Positions 1 through 11,800 of a DNA stretch of 64,000 bases are shown piece after piece. The stretch is taken from positions 403,079 through 467,078 of the forward strand of contig VWZP01006006.1 in NCBI GenBank assembly GCA_013396995.1. Reading direction: 5' to 3'. A program made the position numbers and the translations under genes. The first letter of the stretch is position 1; every line of letters begins with the position of its first letter. The notes beneath the pieces are model-generated. The model was not told where the DNA came from and searched no databases. It saw only the letters and a program-made list of their open reading frames with translations. The stretch comes from Dicaeum eximium (Eukaryota > Chordata > Aves > Passeriformes > Dicaeidae).

Positions 1-3000
1 TCTGAAACAACTTTTTCTTTTCTCTCTTATGACCATGATTTTTAGTATTTACTTATCTTTTCCATTTAACTGCAAGCACTTATGTATATCCTGTCTTTTA
101 GACACTAAACAAAAAGACTTCTAGTCAATCTTGCTGATTTTTTGGCACAAAAAAAATCTCAAATTGTATGACAAAGATGTTTCATAGATTTCACATCAAC
201 ACAAACCAAGTCACAGTAAGAGTCTATGATGCAGCCAGATTTGGTCCACATCTGTTAATACCCAGTTTTCAGGAGAGACTTTGTAACTATTTTTCTAATA
301 TGTTGATTGTATTTATATACAATGTTGGTACACACAAACTATTTAGGATGCCAAAATCTTTGAACATTTCAACATGTTTAGAGAGGTCATAAACTTTATC
401 TATTTCTAAATTTACAAATTATTAATCTATTGTATCGATTACTATGTCTCTCGTGGTTTGCCTATATTTAAATTAAAAATACATGAAAAAAAATTAAATC
501 ATTCTTAATACTTTTTTAAACATATGGACATTTGAATTTAATTTTTTAAAATATTAATTAAAATTCATATATCTATACATGCACATACATTTGGTCATAT
601 GTATAAACAACTGTAGAAACACACACACATAGTGAACTACATTTACTATGAAGTCAAAAGATTCCCAGGCTGGAAAAGCTCCCCTATTTAGAGACAAATT
701 CTTCACAGAATTATGTGAATTTTCTTGCCTGGCATGATAATGGCCCTCACATTTTTGAAAATAAGCTGCACCTAATGTGGGCACAACAACAATCTGACCC
801 TCCAAACCGTGCCTATAAAAGCTCTGTCCCTGAATGTAAGACAAGGGCACAAATATTTCCAAACAATGTCCAGTGATATTTAAAAAGTCTTTTATATTTA
901 GCCCAACTATAAGCCAAGGTTTCTGGAAATGTGCCACCTAGACAATTTAGTACAGCATGGCCATAGTGTTCTTTACTTAAGATAAAGAAAACTAAAGCTT
1001 CCCAATTAATTACGAGTTTTCATGATTTCACTGTCAGACAAATTGATTTGGTTGTACACTCAATTTGATTTTGTGCTGAACAGCAAATGACTTGCTTAGA
1101 AAATAAAGAAATGTGGTTGGAACAGGGCTTTAATTAATTCTATTGAAAAATACCTCAAATGAAATATACCCTGAAGAAATACTCCTCCAACTATATTCAA
1201 TAAAGGTTGTTTATCAAAGTAATTATTTCCTTTAGGGAATTTCTAAGAATTTTCTCTTTAAACAAATGAAGGCTCAAAAAAGGCAAGCTTTTACTTCTGT
1301 GACCTTGAAGAAACACCTTAGTAGAAAAAATTCGCTTCAGCAGGAAAAAAAAGAGTGTTTTACTTTTAAAAATATTTCATTGCCTCTGTTACTAAATCTT
1401 ATAAAAAATTAACCCTCAGACCTCTGCTAAAATGTTTCCCTATTTTTATCCAGAGTACACCTTTCCAGTTATGGGAATAAATTACAAATTATATAGAATT
1501 TAATACATAATGTAGAGAGTATAATACCTTATAAGATTATTAATATGTAACAAAAACAAGGTTCTTTTAGTATAATACTTGTTCACCTAAAACCTGCTGT
1601 ACCTACACTTGCATGGTATTTTTAAAAATCATGAAATATTCTCTTAACATACTTTTGATTGGCGGCATTGGTAATGGCAATGACGTTGACTAACTTGTGT
1701 TCAATGTTTGGCTAGACTCAGAGTAATAAATCAGATATACACTGGAGTTTTCAGATATAACTGCATTGGAGTTTTCAGACAAATTAATTTTATTACCTAA
1801 TTGGATGCACTGCAAAGGGTTTGAGTTGATGGTTCCCTTTAATAAATATTTATGTAATTCTAATTCAGAGAGGAAAGATTTTCCATGAAAAGCAAAATTC
1901 CAAGCCAAAAAGAAAAGAGATAAAAATCAACCCAAAAATCCACTGTTAAGTTTACACATCCAGAAAAAAAGTTTAATACTACTGAAAACCTCCCAGAGAT
2001 GGTTCTATACAAATATATATATGCATAAAGACTATTGGTGTGTAGACATACATGCTCCATTTTGTGGATGAAGGTGACACAGGTGAGAAATCACAATCCT
2101 TTTATCCACCTGTAATGCTTCCATTTCATGGTGAAAATTTACTTCTATCTTATTGAGAAGACTTCTGAGCAAACTGCTTTCCAAGTTATTTCATGCAAAT
2201 TACCGTACTGAGAAAGTGAGACTAAATTTCAGCATGTATATTTACATATTGCCATAAATGGCAACAGAGAAAGTTTCAGGCTTCCTCTAACTGCCGAGTA
2301 GTTCAAATGCAAATATTTGAATAAGGTTGATGGCCTCTGGTTTTTTTTTTTTTTAACCTTTCCTTCTTTTAGTGATTTTCAGCAGAGACTGTGAAGGCAT
2401 AAAGAAAAAAAAAATCAGTTATACTTAATAGCTCTGAATTCTTTGACAAGACAGTTTTGCCTCTTTCCATTTTCCACTAAGATTTCTTCAGGCTCAATAT
2501 CACATATCTTTCTGGGGAAATGACATTCCTTGTGTGTACTAACTCATAATTCTAGGCTTTCTATCTACTTTTCCCTGATGCACTTAAACAGAATAGGACA
2601 AGAAATTCCACAGCAAGAACCACACTTTCTTCAGCTTGCAGTGATATTTTTCATGCTGTCTTGTGATTGGTGAGACAACATTTAGCATGTTGGTTGTTTG
2701 GTTTTTTGTTGTTTTTTTTGGTTTTTTTTTTTACCTCAGGCAAGCAGTAATCCCTGCTTGTTACCCTCAGGTTATGTATTTAACTTAAAATGTAGAAGAA
2801 TTACTACATTATTTTTGCCCCTGGGGTTTTCCAGCAGCATAAAATGTTAGCTTCTGGCTTCCATATTAATTCGCAAACACTGAATCTCATGGGCTTTTCA
2901 TCAGAAATGTCTCATCTTTTTTACAAGTGGTTTTCACTTTACTGTAGATATTAGTATCATCATCTCTAGTGATTTTCAAAATATAGAGGAAAATATGCTG

Positions 3001-3969
3001 AATGTGAATATTTTGGGGGGAAACTCAAACTAATTACTTTAATGAAATGTTGAAATATTTTATTTCCTTACTTCATTTTGAGGAAATAACTCATTGAGAC
3101 AGCCTAGATGTTTCAGGCAATGCTCAGCAATAACCAGTTATCCTGGTTCTCAGGGTCTTGGATGTGAGAAATAAGTCTTATGGAAAGACAGATTGTGGGT
3201 TTTTAAAATTAAAATAATGCTAGGTTATCCAAGTAACCCACTTACACTGCAGAATTGATTAACACAACTAAAAAGTGACAGATTTCTCCAAGTTGTAATT
3301 TATTGTTTCGTTTCATCTTTAGCCTTGGGAACTCACAGTTATGTAAACCAAAAAGGTAAATAATCTGCTAATTACAATATAACCTCTATGCTTACACACT
3401 TTGACTCTCCCCAATTAACATTACATTTTTTTAATGTTCCTAGCTTTTTTTTCTTTACTTTTTGTTCCAGACATAATTTCTTAAAAAAAATCTTTAAATG
3501 GGTTATTCTTTACCGACTTATTCCTGCTTTTACATAATAGTTTCTTAGATAACTGAAAAACCTCTCATTAAATCTTCTCAGCCATATTTCAATTCTTACA
3601 TTATTTTACTCCCTCCTTTTATAGCTCAAAACAATTACAGTGCCTCAAATTTTAATTAAAACTATTTGCTTATTCACTGCAATCAAGACTTGTTTGTTAT
3701 GCATCTCCAATTTTACTTCTGGAAAAATCCATGGGAACTCAATTTCTGATATTTCTGGCTTCAGGACATACCTTTAATTATCTCCAAGCTTGCATTCTTC
3801 AAATATGCTTATCTAATATAACACATGTATTTCCAGTACAAATGAAAAATTAAATAAACACAATTATAGTTTATAAGGGAAAAAAAAAAACCTATCCTTG
3901 AGCTATGCCTCTAAACGTTTACCATGTAAGACCTGCCTCCTTTCACATAATTTTTTTCTCACCTAGTGA
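1..3969. other. Unique AT-rich non-coding DNA
   Basis: No gene or transposon family is recognised here. The longest open frame is 127 codons on the minus strand (554-937). It has no domain I recognise and uses codons unlike a conserved protein, so it is probably chance. Small landmarks are a T14 run (2341-2354), a T/G-rich run (about 2690-2732) and a weak tandem duplication at 1731-1775 that repeats TCAGATATA followed by GGAGTTTT. Confidence 0.6.
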
Positions 3970-4517
3970 ACAGAGGGAGGGAGGGAGGAAGGAGGGAAGG
4001 AAAGAGTGAAGGAAGGAAGGAAGAGCGGAAGGAAGCGCGGAAGGAAGGAAGGAATTAAACATAACTTCCGCGGAAGCGCGGAAGGAAAGAAGCGTCGGAA
4101 GCGTGGAAGGAAGGAAGGAAGGCAGGAAGGCAGGAAGGAAAGAAGGAAGGAAGGAAGGAAGGAAGGAAGGAAGGGCGGAAGGAAGCGCAGAAGGAAGCGC
4201 NNNNNNNNNNNNNNNNNNNNNNNNNNNNNNNNNNNNNNNNNNNNNNNNNNNNNNNNNNNNNNNNNNNNNNNNNNNNNNNNNNNNNNNNNNNNNNNNNNNN
4301 NNNNNNNNNNNNNNNNNNNNNNNNNNNNNNNNNNNNNNNNNNNNNNNNNNNNNNNNNNNNNNNNNNNNNNNNNNNNNNNNNNNNNNNNNNNNNNNNNNNN
4401 NNNNNNNNNNNNNNNNNNNNNNNNNNNNNNNNNNNNNNNNNNNNNNNNNNNNNGGAAGGAAGGAAGGAAGGAAGGAAGGAAGGAAGGAAGGAAGGAAGGA
4501 AGGAAGGAAGGAAGGAA
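3970..4517. repeat. GGAA/AAGG microsatellite with assembly gap
   Basis: A long purine-only array of GGAA units, starting with GGGA/GGAA variants. Toward the middle it is interspersed with CpG-containing units such as GGAAGCGC and GGAAGCGT (about 4022-4200). Right of the gap (4454-4517) it is a pure GGAA run. Lys-Glu-Gly-Arg frames over it on both strands are artefacts of the repeat. Around 4051-4066 a short non-repeat string ATTAAACATAACT interrupts the array; nearly the same string is the right flank at 4517-4529. The strongly purine plus strand can form H-DNA and is hard to assemble, which fits the gap. Confidence 0.95.
4201..4453. other. Assembly gap (253 N)
   Basis: A run of N fills positions 4201-4453 inside the GGAA array, so the true length of the array is unknown. 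Both sides of the gap are GGAA-type sequence, so the missing bases are very probably more of the same repeat. Confidence 0.99.
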
Positions 4518-4529
4518 CTAAACATAACT

Positions 4530-5274
4530 ATACCTATGTAACAGGTGTTGTGCGTGTTGCATCTGTCTGGGAGCCTGGCTCCTAAGTCATGCTGGTCTAG
4601 TTCTGATAAAAACACTGATAAATCAAACAAACCCAAACCAAAAGGAAGGTACTTCCACGTTAACCTTGATTCTGCTAAATAAAGCATATCAAGAAAGTGA
4701 CTTTCAAGTGTTTCTAAATTTAGAGGACTGCTATACTGCTTAACCTGAGAAAATCCAGTTATTTAAGGGATAATTCATTCATTAGTTTGCTTGCCTTGCT
4801 CTTTGCTAAGAAAATAGATGAGATATTTGAGCATGGCCTGAATTGTTCTTAGCTTTTCATTGCTACTGTTATTTTTCTACAAGCATATTTATAAAATAAA
4901 TATTTAGATTTCATTGGAATTTAAAATTACAATAAATTTAATTTTTCAGGTCTAAGTTGGAGTTCATAATTGAAAATATTCTGAAAGACTATTTGAGTTA
5001 TTTGATTAAAGCTATTAACTGCAGGTGTTTTAAGTCAATTATGTTACTCTGATTTTGGATGAGCACAATACTTCCTTCTACTTAACTGATATCATTCAAC
5101 ATCAGTTTGAGCAAATAACAGGTTACTTTCTCATCTTTACTTGTTACAAGACAATTGAATATTAAAATTTGCATTAGTAAGACCACTGGGCAAATTAATT
5201 CATGGCCAGTAAACCCAGTAATGCTGATGAAGTGCTATGAGGGATGAATTCTGCCTTGAGAATATGTCTAGTCT
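4530..5274. other. Unique non-coding DNA
   Basis: AT-rich sequence without a recognisable gene, repeat family or RNA. Confidence 0.55.
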
Positions 5275-5466
5275 GAGTGATGAGATACATTTTAGGTTTA
5301 ACATAAGTGCTATAATCCTAGAACTTGTCCTAGTACTGATAAATTGGATATGTGCTCAAGACTGGTTTATGAGTGATGGACTACATTTTAGCCTAATACA
5401 AATACCCTAAACCAGGAATTCACCCTAGCACTGACAAATTGGATATATTCTCAAGACCTGATTTGT
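5275..5466. repeat. Diverged tandem dimer, 96-bp period
   Basis: Two adjacent copies (5275-5370 and 5371-5466) share landmarks in the same order and spacing: GAGTGATG, TACATTTTAG, CCTAG(T/C)ACTGA(T/C)AAATTGGATAT and CTCAAGAC. The middles differ more (ATAATCCTAGAAC against CCTAAACCAGGAA). No homologous third copy was seen on either side. It looks like an old tandem duplication rather than a mobile element; no family is recognised. Confidence 0.85.
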
Positions 5467-8400
5467 CCCTGACATGACCTCACTGACTCTGGTGTGGTAA
5501 GTAGATATTACAAAAACTTAACACAAAGTAATTATTTGTGTGCTTTTTTTGACAGATTACGCAGCAGAATATTGAATTTATGGAAAACTTTCTGTGAGGA
5601 ATTACATTAATCCTTAAAATGACTTGGTTCTCTGCGGGGATTCTTTATTAGCACTTAGAAATTTACATTACTTGAAACTTTCTACAGCTCAGTAGACTTC
5701 AACCCCATTCTGCTTATCTCAGTAGAGATGTTAATTTGAACAATTCTTTTGGCATTTTAGTCTTTGCCAATCTTTTTATGTTTGTTTCAACTAAACAGGT
5801 ACTCTCTCAAAGAAAGAAGAACCTGTCATTTATAGTTTATACTAGGAGATAAGTAAAGAATATCCTCTGATTTTTGCATGATCTCTAGGAGAAAAGGATT
5901 AGCGTGGGTTCTCAAAGGAAGGAATTTGCATGGATAGAGCAAAACTCCCAGACTGTATATTGAATGTTTCCAGGTCAAGATCTATTAAATAATGTTGCAT
6001 GTCTCCCCCTACACAGGTTTTCAGGCAGTAAGAATTCTTTAAAAATATCATGGGGACGTTCTTTATCCTGCTGTGTTGAAACATTGCATCTTCTTTTACG
6101 TATGTATCTCTGGGTTTTGAGAAACTAGTCCGACTCTGACAAATCTTCTGGAATTAACTTCCCCTCAGCTCCAACTGCCACTGACAGACTGAATGTCAAG
6201 AGCTGTTTGCTTTAATCTACAGGTATTAAGGACTTTTTTACATCTGGAAAAAGATATTGATGAATAAGAAGGCTTTTGAGTGATGGTTTCCCAGGTAGCT
6301 TGCTCATCACCATGGCTTAAAATAGATTTTGTTTTTGAAAGCAATCTTGTCCTCTTCCTGTGTGGGGGACAAGGCGCTGAAATGCACATCTCACCAGAGT
6401 GTTCCTGTCTGTTGAATGAAAGCAGGCTGCAGCACCTTTGAGGTCCTCAAAGCACACCCTTCAAAGCAGTTCTGAAAACTGATAGGTTTCCTCAGTTTTC
6501 AGATCTAAGGCTCTGTGTTAGGAAATTCAATCTCAGAAGAACAGCTTTTGGTTAAAGTAAAACATGAGATCATTTGAACATGAGGAATCAGAACAACAAG
6601 GTCAGCACCACTGTCACCCATTAAGTGCTGTCTTCCAGAATAGCACCTTTTCTTTCTACTACAGTTTCAACAGCAGAAAATGAGGTTAAGAAATAAAGCA
6701 AAAAAAGTTCTAACATTATTTTTGAATATTACACCTTTTCACTAAATGTCTGCATTATGTTTTTTACTTAGTGAGGCTGTGAATTTGCAAGTCCCAGACA
6801 TTGTGCTGTTCTGTATTTTACTCTGTAAAAGTAGCTGTATAAAATCACCCCTTGTATGAAATTTAACAATGTAGTTTCACCTGTGTTTTGTCTTTATACC
6901 AGAGGCAGATGTTTTAGTTTTTAAATACACATGGATTTTAAAAAGGCAAGGTGGTTTTTCAGTATAAGTCATTTAGCAAAATTACATGTGGTTCATGCCA
7001 GTCTCTGGAAAATACCTCTAATACTTGCTTTAAAAACAAGACTTTTCCTTGTGTGTGATTTCTTGTATTTTAGTATAACATTAACATGACTCCATCTTTA
7101 AAAATTTTCACAGATTCTTTTAAGGATTTGTTCAATGAAAATTCATACATCTGGAACTAAAATTTCCTTAGGCATATGGTACAATTGAACTACAGATTTA
7201 CACTTTCCGAAACATGCAAAAGACCTCCCAACATTATACCCAAAACATACAAACCTATGAGAACAGGATCACTGAAATTCAAAATTTCTTCTAACCAGAA
7301 AACATCAATAAATTTGCAATTTTTTTTGTATTTGCTTGAGTGAAAGATCTTTTGTGCAAAGGTTGAGATTCAGCATCTACTAAATTTAATACCCCATACT
7401 ACCTTTTTTTTTTTTTTATTAAAAATTATTGGGTTTTTTTTCTGTTTTCACTTTTCCCTTAAATACTTCGTTTCTGATTTAGCGCTCCTGTTTCTTTATT
7501 TGAATTTTCCATAAGTTTTTTGGTAACTTGTTTGGTGTCTTATTTTTAACTATTTTACTTATAGTTTCTTCATTTTGTCATAATTTTTTCTTCATTCATC
7601 TTTTTATCATCCTGTATAAATAGCCATCTGTTCTATTCTGATTTTTAAACATACACTAGAAAAAAAGTCACATCATATCCCTTGCATGCCACTGGACATT
7701 ATTTTTCTACATATATTATGTGTACATCCGTGGTTTTATTTAAATACTTTTAAGAGAAAAAGTTCTGCCAATAATGTAATGAAGCTTCTGTTAGCATTTA
7801 TATTTAAGTTGGTGCATTTTGGAGGGAATATTTTTTATCATTACAATGTTGACTTTATTTAATATTGGCTCTGAGATTTTATTTTTTCGTATGAAATTGA
7901 GTAGAATTCAACAGGTCCTGTCATGCTTAGATAGAAAAAATCTCATTTTAATGAAAACCAGACTTTTCCTGATTATTAGCTACCTTTTTTTTAGAATAGG
8001 TAACTGAATCATGGGTTTATGTTCAAAATCATTCTATTTTTATTCACAAATTAAAAAAAAATCAGCAAAGTTTTTTTTTTTTTTTTTTTCTCACTAGGAA
8101 TGAATGAGCAGTCTATTATGGAAAATCCCATCAAGTTGGCCTACTAATAATTTTTAAAGATAAGCAGGAATGTTGTTGTTTTTTTTTTTCTTTTTATTGA
8201 GAAAGGATAGCAGTTAGCTTGTACTGCTCACCACTGCAACTCTGGTAGGAGAAGTCAAGTTTCGTACAACAGTTACCAAGCTCAAGACCAAAATATCATA
8301 TGGGCAGAACAATATTGTAGTAAACCAGAACAGTCCATTCTGGGTTAAGTGGGAACCAGCTCTGGATGGAAACATATCTTATTCTGTGATAAGATGAAAA

Positions 8401-8766
8401 GCAATTACATACACATAAAGAATACAAAACAGCATAACACAGAAAGCCCAGTGAACACTTTATCATGTTTGAACTGTCTAAAATCACAATTTAATGAAGA
8501 GGAAAAGTTTAACCTCTTTTTAAACATTCACGTTTCCATTTTTGTCTGTGACCTTTTAGAATTAGCTGTATCATTAGTATTTTGAATATTTTGTAATACC
8601 AGACCAAAAACTCTTACTTATGTTTGCAATCTCTGCATCCTTCCTTGTCAACTATAATGTAAAATCTATTTTCCACAAAAATGTATTAATAATTAAAGAA
8701 GCCTTAACAGTCTAAAGCAGCAAGAATTAATTTGTTGTTGCGGTTATATCTAAATTTTCAAGACCC
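5467..8766. other. Unique AT-rich non-coding DNA
   Basis: No gene or known repeat recognised; open frames are all under 80 codons. T-rich runs lie at 7404-7417 and 8071-8089 (T19), with a shorter one near 8179-8189. Confidence 0.55.
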
Positions 8767-8820
8767 TTTATAGTCAGGGACTAATGCACATTTATAGTCA
8801 GGGACTAGTGCGCTAGTCCC
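8767..8820. repeat. 24-bp tandem dimer ending in a perfect hairpin
   Basis: TTTATAGTCAGGGACTA is repeated in tandem at 8767-8790 and 8791-8814, with 21 of 24 bases identical. The second copy runs into an inverted repeat: GGGACTAG (8801-8808), loop TGCG, CTAGTCCC (8813-8820), an 8-bp perfect stem. The first copy lacks the hairpin. No terminator or RNA gene context is present in this eukaryotic DNA, so function is unknown. Confidence 0.85.
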
Positions 8821-11800
8821 GATTATCAAATTTTTGCTAATATGACATAGATTTTTAACCCTGGTTCTAAATTTTATTGCTTTGTTGGACAATTCTGTCC
8901 CATGTTGAGGATTATTCTCTGCAAATTTGCTATATTTGCTTTCATTAATGATGACATTTTTAAGTACATGGAATAAATGTGCAAAAAAAATCCAAACTTT
9001 TTTTTATAGCTGTCACCCCAAGATACCAATGGATATAAAAAGTTTGGGGTTTTTTTTAAGATGTATAGCCTCTGGATGATTGCTGTGCCTAACTTTTTAA
9101 AACCCAGTTTGCATTTTTGAGTTTAGGTCTTACCCAAGACATTTTAATTAATATTGCTTAAAACCATGGTTCAGGCAGAGATAGATTTGTTTTAAATTAT
9201 CATTCTCTAATATGAGCAATGGAAATAGCAGTTTTAATACTTCTAGAAATATATTGGCAAGACAAACGTCTTGTCCTGCCTGATATGGAATATTCATCAT
9301 TAAATACCTCCTTGTCATCCATATTGATGCTTTCACTATTAGACTTTGTCTGAAAACTCAAGCTAGGTAACATGACAGGAAATCATGTTAAGAAGAATTA
9401 TATTTTACATATGATGTGGCAAGGACAGGTTAAGGCATAATAGGGTTCCAATCATTGATTTTATCTCAATATGTTCTACAACTTTACTTATAACAGACAA
9501 GCTCTGGCTTCTGCTGTTTTGATGGGTGTTTGATATTCCTAAGCCAGAGTGAGGTTAATGTGAAGTTTGACTCTACTGATTCCTCAGCTGAGCTATTCTA
9601 TGAATTAACAGGGTGATCCATCACACATGCATTATCACTCAGAGGTGTACAGTGTGTCCTACTTTAAAGAGCACATCAATTTATGAGTCTTGAAAAAATG
9701 TCCAAGGCCACAAGTCACTGGCAGCAAAGAAGTACTAACACTGACTTGTTCCCATTTGTGATAGTGATAAAGTGTCCTTTGAAAGCTAACAGATAACCAC
9801 CAAGGCAGAAGCCCTCACAGTAGTTCCTCAACTGCTTGAAGCATTTTTCCATTCCTCTAGGAAAAGCTGTGTTTGTGCTTTCTGTATCCAATGGAATGGC
9901 CGAAACATATCCAAAACTTTTAAGCCCTATGTAAATGTCCAGCTGCCTGCTCAGCAGGAATTCTGTCAGTGCTTTCTTTATTAATGGCTTCAAGCTCTGT
10001 GTGGAGATAAATACAGAGCAAGGGCATGACCTAGCTTTTTTCAAGCTGTGCTGCCATACTTTTTATGTATGTCATTGTCAAATGAAAGAAAAATCTTTCC
10101 ATCTCTCCAAAAAGTACAGCAGACAGCACCTGTAGTTTCTCAAAACCCTTGCTCTGTATTCCATGATGCTGTTCTACCAGCCTGTTGAAGGATAAACTTT
10201 CTAGATGCAGACGGATTGCACTTTTCTAGAGTCTAAGCCTGCCTATGTTAGGAGTGGCATGATGAGCTGATGGGCAATTATAAGGACAATAATGCAAACA
10301 TGATGGGCCTTTCTTCAGGGTTTGTTTTACTTGTAAAAATATGCATCCAAACAAACCACTTCAAGAACCAAATAGCACTGTCACACCAGAAGAAATCAGC
10401 GAGGCTTTTGATGGAAATATCACCGACTTTTGCAACTCAGCCTTTAGGAAAATGGATCAATGGGCTGGACCATGACAATTCTTAAGAGCAATCAGAAAAA
10501 CTGTCTGATCCAATACTTTGTCCATAGATATATTCTGTAAAGTAAATAGGAATCTCCATAATTTATAATTAACATTTCTCTCTGAAGGAATAATCAAGCC
10601 CTCCAACAAGGTAAAGATGCATGGAATGTAATTACGATGAGCAATCTTTCCTATTCACATTATTTTAGACAGTCCACAAATAAACAATGAAAGTCTATTA
10701 AAACTTCAAATGAATTACCAAAGAGAAAAACTGGTGGCAAAAAGTATATAAAAGCTTTTTATTCAAACCATGCAAGTGGTTCAAGTGCATCTAGGGAAAA
10801 TACTAATAATCAGCATGTAAAAAAATCACATGAATAGTGTATATAAAATCAACTATCAAAATCTCTTTATCTAGAAATGCGAATGCAAAGCTGTCCTAAG
10901 ATAAAGGAGGAATATTTGAAAACTTTGAATTCAAAGATACTTAGAAATTATTCTGAGAATCACTATTTGGAAGAAAATTATAAATTGCAAATACAAATAA
11001 TGTATAATAAGACATAAACTTATTTTTGTGGAGAGTCATAATTATGACATTGAAGTAAGTTGGAAAAAGAGTTACTTATATTTATACTTGTCCAGGAGAA
11101 CTTGGAAACAGGTGAGGACTGAGGAGAATTTCTTTGTCAATGTTCATCACCATATTCTTTCCTGTGATTCAATGAAACCTTCCCTGAGCCATTTCCTTAT
11201 TCAGAATTCTTCCATTATAACAGTGATTTCTCTTCATGTGGCATTCCTTGATTGCTTGCCAAGGACACCGCTTCTCTTTGCTTGAAGAATCCTTTATCAT
11301 CCCAACCTGACGACCTTATACCCTACCATCTGCACTTAATTCCCTATTTTGGCCTTTGTTTCTTTGTAAAATGTCTCAACAACTATGTATACATGTATTT
11401 ATACACATATCAGCTGCAGCAGCCTTTCTTCTCATCCACCTCCCTTGCTTTTGCAAAGAATCTTTCCTTCCTTGCCCTACAACAATAAAGATTTTGTAAT
11501 TACTTTTCAGCCAAGATCAACTGCTGACACAAGAAAGATATGTAGGCACCTGGATAGATTTGCTGCCAAGGGTAACAAAACGTTTAGAGTGGTACCCAGT
11601 TTACTCCAGAGCACAGAAATGCTCATTTTTTTCCTAAAATAGATCCTGGGGAAAATATTACAAACTGTAAATAATGGCCACTGCTGTTATAGGAGGCCTC
11701 TCACTTTTTGCAACAGCCTCAGTAAGAATGACAAGCCTAGAAATTCCCCCTGCTTTGGCTTTTTATCTCCAATGTACATTTTGCATCCCAAGGTGAATGC

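Noticed and set aside
554..937. 127-codon minus-strand frame
   Set aside because: No domain, no splice or polyadenylation context and no coding-like composition; length is within chance for 64 kb of AT-rich DNA screened in six frames.
4006..4687. Long Lys/Glu/Gly/Arg and Leu/Pro/Ser/Phe frames on both strands
   Set aside because: They are translations of the GGAA array and the N gap, not proteins.
9715..10044. 109-codon minus-strand frame
   Set aside because: No recognisable motif or gene context; considered chance.
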